A stretch of DNA of 64,000 nt from Novosphingobium decolorationis (GTDB lineage: Bacteria; Pseudomonadota; Alphaproteobacteria; Sphingomonadales; Sphingomonadaceae). The stretch spans positions 3,193,001 to 3,257,000 of the forward strand of contig NZ_CP054856.1 of the NCBI RefSeq assembly GCF_018417475.1. The letters run 5' to 3'. The notes under the pieces were generated by a model. It saw only the letters and a list, made by a program, of their open reading frames with translations. It made no database searches and was not told the origin of the DNA. The first letter of the stretch is position 1, and each line of letters starts with the position of its first letter. The position numbers and the translations under genes are program-made. Shown here in pieces: positions 18,625 to 27,503 of the stretch.

Positions 18625-18828
18625 CCGGCCCTGCACTCCGATCCATCGCCTTGCCCGCCGTACTGCGTTTATCACAAATCGTGACGATAGAACTTGCGCT
18701 CCCGATGGTCGAGACGCGGCTGTGCGTCGGACATGGGCAAAATCAAATGTAGCGTCCATGCCCCACTCATGAGGTGGTGCAAGATGCCAAGGCATGACTG
18801 CAGCCTATCCTAATCGGCGCATAGCCCA

Positions 18829-20094
18829 GTGATTGCGACTGTGACTGCGACGGTGCATGTGCCGGCGATCGGCGGTTCGCATCAGTTCCTCCATTTTCTG
18901 CCAGTCGCGTTCGAGCTGGAGCAATCAAGGCAGTGCAAGGTACGGATCTTTGCACCGACGTCCGACGATGCGCACGGCATCGCGGCATTGGCCGACAAGC
19001 TGGCCATGCCGCTGCCTGAGATCGTGATCATGAAGATGCCAGGTACTCTGCAGGCTGTGCTGCCGCCTGCGGCGCAGAAAACCGCGAAACTGATGCTGGC
19101 GGCAAACCGCATCCGCGATTGCGATGCCATCCTGTGCGCAGAGCGGACGAGCACGATCCTCAAGCGACTACCCGGCCACTGTCCTCCCCTGTTCCATATT
19201 CCACATGGGGCCGGCGATCGTGCCGTGGGTTTTGAAGACCGGTTCCGTCATTTCGACAAGGTCTTTGTGGCAGGGGCTAAGGACCGTGAGCGACTGATTG
19301 CCGGAGGACGCTGCACGCCGGAAAGGTGTGTGATCGGGGGGCCTGTAAAACTGGCGGCATCGATGCGGGCCGGCTTGAGGCCTCAGCCGCTGTTTCCCGA
19401 TGACAGGCCTGTCATTCTCTACAACCCGCATTTTCATCGCCGCATGGGTTCGGGCCCTATCATGGCGCGCCGACTAGTGAATGCAGTCTGCGCATCGGAT
19501 CGCTACAACCTTGTGATTGCACCGCATATTCGCATGGCACGGCACTGGAGCGATGCCCGAAAGCAGGCTTGGCAGGCACTCGCCGTGAAGGACCGCGTGC
19601 TTGTCGATCTGGGGTCGGAGCGGTCGGTGGACATGACCTACACAATGGCGGCCGACCTCTACGTCGGCGATGTCAGCAGCCAGATCTACGAGTATCTGGT
19701 TCGCCCGCGGCCGTGCTTGTTCATGAACGGCCACGATGCCGCATGGCAGGGCAATCCTGATTATGCGATGTGGGACTTTGGCCCGGTGATCGAGCCCGAC
19801 GATGATCTGGAGAGGGCGATCCGAAATGCGTTTGAAAGCTGGCCCGCCTATCGTGCTTTGCAGGTAAAACGTACAGAGGCCGCTTTTGACGGAATCGTAC
19901 GAGATGAGGCTGGCAATGCAGGCTTTGCAGGGGCGGAGCCGTGCCAGCGCATCGCCCACATGATCACCCATTATCTAAGCAATGCGGAACCGGTGAGGGC
20001 AACCCGGGAAGGACGAACGGTGCGATCTCATTGGGTCACGCCGGGCCATGATCGGGATTACACAGCAAAGGCTGCTCCAGGCGCATCACTTTAG
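18829..20094 (+). CDS. CDP-glycerol glycerophosphotransferase-like protein
   Basis: About 421 residues, starting at GTG. The C-terminal half has the family pattern: VILYNPHFH, LVIAPHIR, a conserved DLGSERSVDMTYTMAADLYVGD region split over residues 262-285, VSSQIYEYLVRPRPCLFMN, and a terminal DPxxW-like acid segment. Members transfer glycerophosphate or related groups onto envelope or capsule glycans; the acceptor here is unknown. No signal peptide or membrane helix is obvious. It is divergent from the two-component system and alone in its transcript. Start choice is uncertain: no good ribosome site is seen, and an inner GTG (codon 5) is possible. Confidence 0.72.
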   Translation: MIATVTATVHVPAIGGSHQFLHFLPVAFELEQSRQCKVRIFAPTSDDAHGIAALADKLAMPLPEIVIMKMPGTLQAVLPPAAQKTAKLMLAANRIRDCDAILCAERTSTILKRLPGHCPPLFHIPHGAGDRAVGFEDRFRHFDKVFVAGAKDRERLIAGGRCTPERCVIGGPVKLAASMRAGLRPQPLFPDDRPVILYNPHFHRRMGSGPIMARRLVNAVCASDRYNLVIAPHIRMARHWSDARKQAWQALAVKDRVLVDLGSERSVDMTYTMAADLYVGDVSSQIYEYLVRPRPCLFMNGHDAAWQGNPDYAMWDFGPVIEPDDDLERAIRNAFESWPAYRALQVKRTEAAFDGIVRDEAGNAGFAGAEPCQRIAHMITHYLSNAEPVRATREGRTVRSHWVTPGHDRDYTAKAAPGASL

Positions 20095-20252
20095 CGCCAG
20101 CAGTGGCCGCTTTCCCGTCTTCATCGTGTACGAGCGGGTATGTGCCCGTCTTCCGCTACCGGCTTAAGTTCCTTTTCAAGCTTCACCAAGTTTGTGCAGC
20201 GGCCTGCCCCAGGCACACTCTGGACAAGACGCGGGGCTGCCGATATCCCACG

Positions 20253-20423
20253 CGGCGACGGTGCCTCGGGAAACCGGGGTGAAAAGGGAAGCCGGTTCCA
20301 ATCCGGCGCTGTGCCCGCAACTGTGCGCGGTGAGCCTCGCGTCAATCCACTGGATCACTTCGGATCCGGGAAGGTGACGCGGACAGGGCTAAGACCCGCA
20401 AGCCAGGAGACCTGCCGTCGCCG
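20253..20423 (+). promoter_or_regulatory. Cobalamin (AdoCbl) riboswitch
   Basis: All class signatures are present in order: a perfect 9-base P1 helix (CGGCGACGG at 20253-20261 with CCGTCGCCG at 20415-20423), GTGCCTCGGGAAACCGGGG, the AAAAGGGAA block, the core GCCGG...CCGGCGCTGTGCCC then GCAACTGT, and the 3' AAGACCCGCAAGCC with AGGAGACCTGCC. It stands about 115 bases before the CobN-like gene and should reduce expression of that operon when cobalamin is plentiful. Confidence 0.95.
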
Positions 20424-20536
20424 TCGTCCATGCACTCGACCGGGACCAGTCGCAGGCATCGGAAGGTTCCGCCGTGACGACACCGTAGTTGGCTTGCCGT
20501 GCGATCCTGTTCGGGATTGCGCGGGGGAAAAGGTGT

Positions 20537-23500
20537 GTGTCGTTGCGCAAGGGTCTTGTCGCCGTGCTGCTGTTGGCAGTCGGATTGTTCGCCGTCTGGA
20601 TGATCGCCGGGCCGGGTCTGGGCCCGAGGCGTGTGCTGTTCGGGCTCATCTCCGCCCGCAACTCGCAGGTCGCGGCGGACGCGGCCAAGGCGCTGATCGA
20701 GGCCGATCCGGGCACGCGTATCGTCCTGCGCACGCCCGAACAGGCGCGCGCCCTGTCCGACGACGAGATGGCCGGGCTCATGCAGGACGCCGACGGGATT
20801 CTCCTGGCCGGCGTCTTCGGGGACGACGCCGCGCGGGTGGCGCGGATCGTCAAGGCGCGCGGGCTCGACGTCCCGGTGCACGGCGTGAGCGTGTCGAGCG
20901 ACCTTTCGTCGGCTCTCCTTGAGCGGATGGCGCACCGGACAGGATCGCCCAAAGCGGCCCGTGCGCTCCATGCCAAGGAGGAAAGCTACTGGCAGGCCCG
21001 CGGCACCGAAAACCTTGTGAACCTGTTCGCATGGCTGTTGGGCGACGCCGCCGAACGCAGGGCCGTGCCTGCACCACGGCCAATCCCCCCGATCCGCTTT
21101 GGCGCGCGCCAGGGCGCGAAGGACGCTCCGCTGGTCGTCGTCCTCGACTACGAGACCGGCGACCAGGCGGGGGACCGCGACACCCACAAGGAACTGTGCA
21201 AGGCCGTGGTTGCCAGGCACCTTGCCTGCCAGTCGCTGTTTGCGGACTGGGGAGCGCCGACCGCCGACGCGCTTGAGCAGCTCAAGGCGCGCCATCCTGC
21301 CGCGCTCGTGACACTGGCCGATTTCGCGCTGGGCGGCTCGGAGCGCGAGCGCGCCACCGCCGCGCTCGCGAGTCTGGGCGTTCCGGTCCTCAAGGCGATC
21401 CGCAGCGACAAGATGGGTGAGAGCGAATGGCGCTCCAGCGCCGAGGGTCTCCCCTCGAAAAGTGTCTACTACCGCATCGCCATGCCCGAACTGTCGGGCG
21501 CGAGCCAGCCCGCGGTACTGGCGCTCGCGGCGGCACCCCGGATCGATCCTCTCACCGGGATCGAGATCCGCCTGAGCCGCCCCGTCGCCCCTGAAATCGA
21601 CGCGGTGGCCCGGCGGCTGGAGGGCTGGGTGCGCCTGCAGAGCAAGTCCAATGCCGCCAAGCACGTGGCGATCATCTATTACAACCACCCTCCCGGACGC
21701 CATAATATCGGGGCCGACAATCTCGACGTGCCCGCCTCGCTGCTCGAGATTCTGCGCCGCATGAAGGCCGAGGGCTATACCACCGGCCCCTTGCCGAAGA
21801 GCCCCGACCTGCTCCTTCGCCAGCTGCAAGATCATGGCATCAACCTGCCCGGCGACCCAGAGGCGCTGCGCCGGATGGGCAAGACCTCCGCGCTGCACCT
21901 CTCGCTCGCGGACTACCGCCACTTCTTCCAGGCTCTGCCCGATCATATCCGTGACGAAATGGTGGGCGGTCCTCTGTCCGCGCTGGCCGTGGACGTGCGC
22001 GAAGCGATCCGGGATCAGCGACCCGAGGCGGCGAGCGAGGCCGTCGACCAGGTCCTCAAGGATCTCGACTTCGTGATCGAGGGCACCCCCGGGGAGCGTG
22101 GGCGCAAGGCCAAACGTCTCTCCACGGACTTGCGTGCCGCCTATGGCCGCTACATCGCGGGCGAGCACGATGCGCGTGAAACACAGACGCTCACCCGCGC
22201 CTTGCAGGCGCTCGCGATAGAAGGAGTGGCAGGCTGGGGCCCGGCGCCCGGCAAAGTGATGAGCGTCGACGGCGGCTTCGTGCTGCCCGCGCTCCGGTTC
22301 GGCAACGTGCTGATCGGCCCCCAGCCCCCGCGCGGTTGGGAAACCGAGGAAGCGCTGCTGCACGCCAACCGCAGCGTGCCCCCGCCCCACCAGTACCTCG
22401 CCTATTACGAAGCGCTGCGCCGCAACTTCGGGCCGGACGCGATCATTCATCTGGGACGGCACTCGACCTACGAGTTTCTGCCCGGTGCCCAGACAGGTCT
22501 CGCGCGCGAGAGCTATTCGCGGCTTGTCGCAGGCGATGTCCCGGGGCTCTATCCCTATATTGTCGATGGTGTGGGCGAAGGGCTCCAGGCCAAGCGCCGG
22601 GGGCTGGCCGTCGTCATCGATCACCTTACTCCGCCGCTGGCCGCGACGCCGCTCTATGATGACCTGCTCGGACTGCGCCAGCTGGTCGAGAGCTACGAAA
22701 GCAGCGACAGTTCCTCCGACGGCGAGATGGCACGGCACCGCGCGCTCGAACGTATCCGGGCGAGCGTGCGCAAGCTGGGCATGGACAGCGCCATCGTCGC
22801 CGAGATCCGCGAGGAACGCGGGGATGACAGCGTTGCTTTCGAGCACATCGACGCCGAGCTTCTTGTCCACGAAACCGGGCACATGCTGACCCGGATGCAG
22901 GAGGACTTCATGCCGATGGGGCTCCACGTCTTCGGACGACCCTGGAACGACACGGCCGTAGACACGATGCTCCAATCCATGGGGGACCGCGAGGCCGAAG
23001 CGGCCCTGCGCGCCTCTCCAAAGGCTGAGATGGACGCTCTTCTCGCCGGGCTCGACGGGCGTTTCGTGGTTCCCGGGCCGGGCAACGATCCGCTGCGCTC
23101 GCCGCAGAGCCTGCCAACGGGACGCAACTTCTACGGCATCGATTCCAGCCTGGTCCCCGACCGCATCGCCTGGGATGTCGGCGCCGCCATGGCGCGCAGG
23201 CCCGCTCCCGCAAAAGGCGGCCGCGCGGTCGTGCTGTGGGCCTCGGACACGGTGCGCGACGGCGGTGTAACCATGGCCTTTGGCCTGTCGCTGCTGCGCG
23301 TCGAGCCGGTCTGGAACAGCCGGGGCATCCTGACCGGACTGAAGCGGCGTCCCGCAAGCCGGAACGCCCCGCGCGAGGACGTGACATTCGTGACCTCGGG
23401 GCTCTTCCGTGACCTTTATGGAGAGCAGCTCAAGTGGCTCGACAAGGCTAGCCTGCTCGCACTCGACGCGTCCTCGCGTACGATTGCGCACTCGCACCCC

Positions 23501-24676
23501 GAACTCGCGGACGCGCTTGAAAGCGCGCTGGCCCCGCTCGGTGAACTGCGCGCGCCGGGACGCGAGAGCCTGGCTGCAAACCGCATCGCCGCCGCCTGGG
23601 TCAAGACCATGACCGAGGACGAGAGCGCGCCCACACCCGAGCGCGCCCGCGCTGCCACGCTGCGCGTGTTCGGTCCGGCGTCCGGGGAATACGGCGCGGG
23701 CGTCAACCGGCTGGCCGAGCGCTCGGGTTCATGGTCGGATCGCAAGGCGGTGGCCCGGGTCTACCAGGGACGGATCGGCCACGCCTACGGTGTCGGCCTC
23801 GATGGACAAAGCCACGCGCTCGCCTTTCGCCAGCGACTTGCAGGGATCACGCAGACCTTCCTTGGCCGATCGAGCAACCTCTACGGACTGGTCGATAACA
23901 ACGACGCCTTCGACTATCTGGGCGGTCTCAACCTTGCGGTGGAGCAGGCCAGCGGCAAGACCCCGGATGGCTATATCATCGACGCCAGCGATCCGAAGGC
24001 GCCCGACATGGCCCCGCTCAAGGTCGCGATCCTTACCGAGCTGCGCGCACGCCAGCTCAATCCGGCCTGGATCAAGTCGCTCATCCCGCACGGCTATGCC
24101 GGTGCGCGCACGATGAACTTCGCCTTCTTCGAGAATCTGTGGGGCTGGGAAGTGACCGATCCCAATCTCGTGCCGGATGCCATCTGGGACGATGTCTACC
24201 AGACCTACGTGAAGGATCGCCACGGCGTCGGCGTCGAGAGCTTCCTCGACGAACCCGACAATCGCCCGGTCAAGGCCAACATGCTCGCGGTCATGCTGGT
24301 CGCCGCGCACAAGGGCTACTGGAAGGCCGACGACGCGACGGTGGCCGATCTCGCACACCGCTTCGTTACCACGATTGCGAAAGCCGGACTTCCCGGCAGC
24401 GGGCACACCAGTCCCGATCATCCCATGTTCGGGTGGGTGCGCACCAAGGTGTCGCCGGTTGATGCCAAGGCGCTCGACGGCGTGCTCGCAAGGGCCCGGG
24501 GCGAAACCGCGTCGACCTCACAGACATCCCCCCCACCCCAAGAGATGCACGAGGTCCGCCCGCTCGACCGGCTTGCCGAAGCCGCCACCAGCGGCCCGGG
24601 CCTCGCGCTCCTGCTTGCCGTTCTGCTTGCCTTGTTCCTCACAGGCCTTGCCTGGAGCCGGAGACTACCTCGATGA
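20537..24676 (+). CDS. CobN/HmuS-like chelatase-family protein with N- and C-terminal membrane anchors
   Basis: About 1379 residues, of the CobN / magnesium-chelatase H family. Family segments include IIYYNHPPGRHNIGADNLDV, HLGRHSTYEFLPG, LLVHETGHMLTRMQEDFMP-like residues, LPTGRNFYGIDSSLVPDRIA and SNLYGLVDNNDAFDYLGGLN. Unlike cytosolic CobN it opens with a membrane segment (LVAVLLLAVGLFAVWMIAGP) preceded by basic residues and closes with another (ALLLAVLLALFLTGLAW) followed by SRRLPR; by the positive-inside rule the large body would face the periplasm. GTG 20537 is preferred, with GGGGGA upstream; TTG 20489 or 20543 are alternatives. No CobS/CobT motor is nearby. It lies under a cobalamin riboswitch and overlaps an ExbB-like gene (ATGA). 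Confidence 0.88.
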   Translation: MSLRKGLVAVLLLAVGLFAVWMIAGPGLGPRRVLFGLISARNSQVAADAAKALIEADPGTRIVLRTPEQARALSDDEMAGLMQDADGILLAGVFGDDAARVARIVKARGLDVPVHGVSVSSDLSSALLERMAHRTGSPKAARALHAKEESYWQARGTENLVNLFAWLLGDAAERRAVPAPRPIPPIRFGARQGAKDAPLVVVLDYETGDQAGDRDTHKELCKAVVARHLACQSLFADWGAPTADALEQLKARHPAALVTLADFALGGSERERATAALASLGVPVLKAIRSDKMGESEWRSSAEGLPSKSVYYRIAMPELSGASQPAVLALAAAPRIDPLTGIEIRLSRPVAPEIDAVARRLEGWVRLQSKSNAAKHVAIIYYNHPPGRHNIGADNLDVPASLLEILRRMKAEGYTTGPLPKSPDLLLRQLQDHGINLPGDPEALRRMGKTSALHLSLADYRHFFQALPDHIRDEMVGGPLSALAVDVREAIRDQRPEAASEAVDQVLKDLDFVIEGTPGERGRKAKRLSTDLRAAYGRYIAGEHDARETQTLTRALQALAIEGVAGWGPAPGKVMSVDGGFVLPALRFGNVLIGPQPPRGWETEEALLHANRSVPPPHQYLAYYEALRRNFGPDAIIHLGRHSTYEFLPGAQTGLARESYSRLVAGDVPGLYPYIVDGVGEGLQAKRRGLAVVIDHLTPPLAATPLYDDLLGLRQLVESYESSDSSSDGEMARHRALERIRASVRKLGMDSAIVAEIREERGDDSVAFEHIDAELLVHETGHMLTRMQEDFMPMGLHVFGRPWNDTAVDTMLQSMGDREAEAALRASPKAEMDALLAGLDGRFVVPGPGNDPLRSPQSLPTGRNFYGIDSSLVPDRIAWDVGAAMARRPAPAKGGRAVVLWASDTVRDGGVTMAFGLSLLRVEPVWNSRGILTGLKRRPASRNAPREDVTFVTSGLFRDLYGEQLKWLDKASLLALDASSRTIAHSHPELADALESALAPLGELRAPGRESLAANRIAAAWVKTMTEDESAPTPERARAATLRVFGPASGEYGAGVNRLAERSGSWSDRKAVARVYQGRIGHAYGVGLDGQSHALAFRQRLAGITQTFLGRSSNLYGLVDNNDAFDYLGGLNLAVEQASGKTPDGYIIDASDPKAPDMAPLKVAILTELRARQLNPAWIKSLIPHGYAGARTMNFAFFENLWGWEVTDPNLVPDAIWDDVYQTYVKDRHGVGVESFLDEPDNRPVKANMLAVMLVAAHKGYWKADDATVADLAHRFVTTIAKAGLPGSGHTSPDHPMFGWVRTKVSPVDAKALDGVLARARGETASTSQTSPPPQEMHEVRPLDRLAEAATSGPGLALLLAVLLALFLTGLAWSRRLPR

Positions 24677-25122
24677 CCACGTCGCTCGACCAGGCCCTGC
24701 ACGCACTTGTCGGCCTCCTGCTGTGGCCGGTGATCGCCGCCTTGCTGTCTCTTGCTTTCCTCGCGGTGCTCGACGCCGGGCTGGCACTGGGAGAGCGCGT
24801 GGGGGGCGCGGCGCGCCTTGCCAGGCTTAAACACGGCACCTTGGAAAACCTCGCCCGGCGACGTATCGCGCGATCCGATCTCCTGGCCAAGATCGGCCCG
24901 ACGCTGGGCTTGATGGGAACCCTGATTCCGCTCGGCCCGGGCATTGCGGCGCTAGGCCGGGGCGACTTCATGGCGCTCTCGCAAGCGGTGACGACCGCGT
25001 TCGACACGACTATCGTGGGCTTGGCCGTGGGCCTTGTCGGCTATCTGACCGGGCGCCTGCGCCGCCACGGCTTTGACCTTCTGCTGAGCCGGTTGGAACA
25101 GGAGGGGGTCACCCATGCGTGA
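24673..25122 (+). CDS. MotA/TolQ/ExbB proton-channel family protein
   Basis: 149 residues with three predicted membrane segments (about 10-35, 75-95 with the family run IGPTLGLMGTLIPLGPGI, and 105-128 with TTAFDTTIVGLAVGLVGYL). Members conduct protons to drive a partner that reaches into the periplasm (ExbD, TolR, MotB). It is shorter than ExbB and lacks the long cytoplasmic loop. It overlaps the CobN-like gene by four bases and the DUF2149 gene by eight, so the three products are made together and probably form one complex. Confidence 0.88.
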   Translation: MTTSLDQALHALVGLLLWPVIAALLSLAFLAVLDAGLALGERVGGAARLARLKHGTLENLARRRIARSDLLAKIGPTLGLMGTLIPLGPGIAALGRGDFMALSQAVTTAFDTTIVGLAVGLVGYLTGRLRRHGFDLLLSRLEQEGVTHA

Positions 25123-25384
25123 TTTCACGTCGTCGCGCTTTCCCGAGGAACCCGATGCCGGACCGGACCTGCCCAACCTCGCGGATCTGATGCTGGTGTT
25201 CGCCACCGGCCTTATTGCCGCCCTGGCTGCGGCCAGCCAGCACGAGACGGCGCCTAGGCCCGTCGAAATGACGCAGGACACCTCCGCCAACACCCAGGGC
25301 CAGGTTGGCGACGGCCAGGGATTGGAAGCTGCAGGGCAAGTCTTCCGCGACCCTGCGACCGGCAAGCTCTACCTCGTCAGATAG
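25115..25384 (+). CDS. DUF2149 membrane protein
   Basis: 89 residues: a short acidic N-terminus, one membrane segment (LADLMLVFATGLIAALAAAS, residues about 23-42) and a polar tail ending in GQVFRDPATGKLYLVR, the conserved C-terminal signature of DUF2149. The aspartate in NLADLMLVF sits at the same place as the proton-carrying aspartate of ExbD/TolR, so it may be the ExbD-like partner of the channel protein encoded just before. That role is inference. It is the last gene of the riboswitch-controlled operon; an IS5-derived fragment follows 70 bases later. Confidence 0.85.
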   Translation: MRDFTSSRFPEEPDAGPDLPNLADLMLVFATGLIAALAAASQHETAPRPVEMTQDTSANTQGQVGDGQGLEAAGQVFRDPATGKLYLVR

Positions 25385-25453
25385 CTTTGGTCTGCGACGC
25401 CTGTGCCGCTCAGGTGCAGTAGAACTCATGCCGGTTAGATACGTGCGTTGAAC

Positions 25454-25756
25454 GGCTTTGTTGCGCAAATGTTTGAGGGATTCCGTGCGTAGATCCAGGC
25501 AGAAGATCGTGCTTGTCGAGATCCCTGCCAGCCCCGTTCCGGGCCGTTGCACCTGCTGATCGACAGCACGGGCTTCAAGCTGCTGGGCGAACGCATCATG
25601 GCTCGAGACTTTGATTGCCAGGTCGCCGAACTGCAATTCCGCGCCGCCATCCTCGACCGTTTCACCGCGCTCGGAAGCCCCCAAACTCAGCGTGTCGCGT
25701 GATCAATGCGTTCAAAGGCCAGCTGCTACCCTTTGGTTGATTTGCGCAACAAAGCC
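25454..25756 (+). mobile_element. Internally deleted IS5-family element (MITE-like), 303 bp
   Basis: 17-base ends GGCTTTGTTGCGCAAAT (25454-25470) and the exact complement (25740-25756) match the ends of the element at 12186-13237. Inside are only pieces of its transposase: sequence equal to the QKTLLVEI region, then GPLHLLIDSTG, then a jump to FKLLGERIMA and the C-terminus RAAILDRFTALGSPQTQRVA. The transposase core is lost, so it could only be moved in trans. Confidence 0.82.
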
Positions 25757-25812
25757 GAGGTCGTCCATTTTGGGATCAAGGGGCGATGACCCCTTGAGAA
25801 TATCCCTGATCT

Positions 25813-27471
25813 TCAGCGCTGCGTGGTCTGCCAGTTCGCGCTGCGCACGAAGGGCATCTCGCTGGCGGCCAGCGTCTCGCGGCCCATCACGAGGTCCGCG
25901 CCGCGTTCGGCGAGCATGATCGTGGGTGCGTTGAGGTTGCCCGTGGTGATCGCGGGCATGGCCGAGCTGTCGATCACGCGCAGGCCCTGAACGCCGCGCA
26001 CGCGCAGTTCGGGGTCCAGCACCGCCATCGGATCGCCGTCCGCGCCCATCTTGCAGGTGCACGAGGGGTGGTAGGCGCTTTCCACGTTGTCACGCACGAA
26101 GGCGTCGATCTGTTCGTCGGTCACGACATCGGCGCCCGGCTGCATCTCGCGCCCGGTGTAGGGGGCAAGGGCTTCCTGCGCGAAGATCTCGCGGGTGAGG
26201 CGCACGCAGGCGCGCATCTCTTCCCAGTCCTCGGCCTGGCTCATGTAGTTGAAGCGGATTTCGGGCGTGTCGAGCGGCCCTGCCGAGCGCAGGCGCACCG
26301 TGCCCCGGCTCTTCGAGCGCATCGGGCCAACGTGGGCCTGGTAGCCGTGGCGGTCGGCCATCGAGGAACCGTCGTAGGACACCGCGAGCGGCAGGAAGTG
26401 GTACTGGATGTCCGGGTACTCGATCCCGGCGCGCGAGCGGATGAAGCCGCAGCTCTCGAAGTGGTTGGTCGCGCCAAGCCCTTCCTTGAGCGCAAGCCAC
26501 TGCGCGCCGATGCGCGCTTTGGCAATCGGGCCCATGGCCGAGAACAGCGTGATCGGCTGGGTGCATTCCATCTGAAAGTAGAATTCCAGGTGATCCTGCA
26601 GGTTCTCACCCACGCCGGGCAGGTCCTGGACGACCTTGATGCCAAGGTTCTTCAATTGCTCGGCCGCGCCAATGCCCGAGCGCTGGAGCAGCGTGGGCGA
26701 ATTGATCGGGCCGCTCGCCACGATGACCTCGCGTGCGGCGCGCACTTCGCGCACCTCGCCGCCCTGCACATAGCGCACGCCGACCGCGCGCGTGCCCTCG
26801 AAGATGAGCTTGTCGGCGAGCGCGTGGGTCTCGACCGTCAGATTGCGGCGCTTCATGGCGGGCTTGAGGTAGGCGTTGGCCGCGCTCCAGCGGCGGCCCT
26901 TGTGGACGGTCATGTCCATCCGGCCAAAGCCTTCCTGCTGCGCGCCGTTGTAGTCCGCCGTGAAGGGGTAGCCGGCCTGCTGCGCGGCTTCCGCAAACTT
27001 GGAGTAGAGCGGGTTCCTGAGCGTCCCGTACTTCGTGTTGAGCGGGCCGTTGCCGCCCCGGTAGGCATCGCCGCCTTCCTGGCGCGTTTCGGCGCGCTGG
27101 AAGTAGGGAAGGACGTGGGCGTAGTCCCACCCTTGTGCGCCCAGGTTGTGCCAGCACTCGAAGTCCATCGGGTTGCCGCGCACGTAGACCATGCCGTTGA
27201 TCGAGGACGAGCCGCCCAGCACCTTGCCGCGCGGGGTGTGCATGCGCCGCCCGCCCAGGTGCTCCTCGGGCTCCGAATAATAGCGCCAGTCGTACTTCTT
27301 CATGTTCATCGGGTAGGACAGGGCGCTGGGCATCTGGATCAGCACCGAGCGGTCCGACCCGCCGAATTCGAGCACCAGGACGGTGGTCTTGCCGTCCGCG
27401 CTCAGCCGGTCGGCCAGCACGCAGCCGGCCGAGCCGGCGCCCACGATGACGTAGTCGAATTGCGCGTTCAT
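25813..27471 (-). CDS. betA: Choline dehydrogenase (GMC oxidoreductase)
   Basis: 552 residues. FAD Rossmann motif YVIVGAGSAGCVLADRL at the N-terminus, GMC signatures GKVLGGSSSINGMVYVRGNP and ASGPINSPTLLQRSGIG, and the catalytic histidine region YHPSCTCKMG followed by NLNAPTIMLAERGADL. It oxidises choline to betaine aldehyde, and on to betaine in some species. ATG 27471 is right at the FAD motif; a longer frame continuing to 28794 runs out of frame through the next gene and is not real. It lies 32 bases after the BetI-BetB fusion gene and completes a choline-to-glycine-betaine pathway. Confidence 0.95.
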   Translation of the reverse strand: MNAQFDYVIVGAGSAGCVLADRLSADGKTTVLVLEFGGSDRSVLIQMPSALSYPMNMKKYDWRYYSEPEEHLGGRRMHTPRGKVLGGSSSINGMVYVRGNPMDFECWHNLGAQGWDYAHVLPYFQRAETRQEGGDAYRGGNGPLNTKYGTLRNPLYSKFAEAAQQAGYPFTADYNGAQQEGFGRMDMTVHKGRRWSAANAYLKPAMKRRNLTVETHALADKLIFEGTRAVGVRYVQGGEVREVRAAREVIVASGPINSPTLLQRSGIGAAEQLKNLGIKVVQDLPGVGENLQDHLEFYFQMECTQPITLFSAMGPIAKARIGAQWLALKEGLGATNHFESCGFIRSRAGIEYPDIQYHFLPLAVSYDGSSMADRHGYQAHVGPMRSKSRGTVRLRSAGPLDTPEIRFNYMSQAEDWEEMRACVRLTREIFAQEALAPYTGREMQPGADVVTDEQIDAFVRDNVESAYHPSCTCKMGADGDPMAVLDPELRVRGVQGLRVIDSSAMPAITTGNLNAPTIMLAERGADLVMGRETLAASEMPFVRSANWQTTQR

Positions 27472-27503
27472 GAAGGTGTCTCTGTCCGTTGGTCGTTCGG
27501 GGC

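Noticed and set aside
20342..23497. A 1051-residue open frame antisense to the CobN-like gene
   Set aside because: Long antisense frames are common at this GC content; the sequence has no domain pattern, while the plus strand has clear CobN motifs and a riboswitch.
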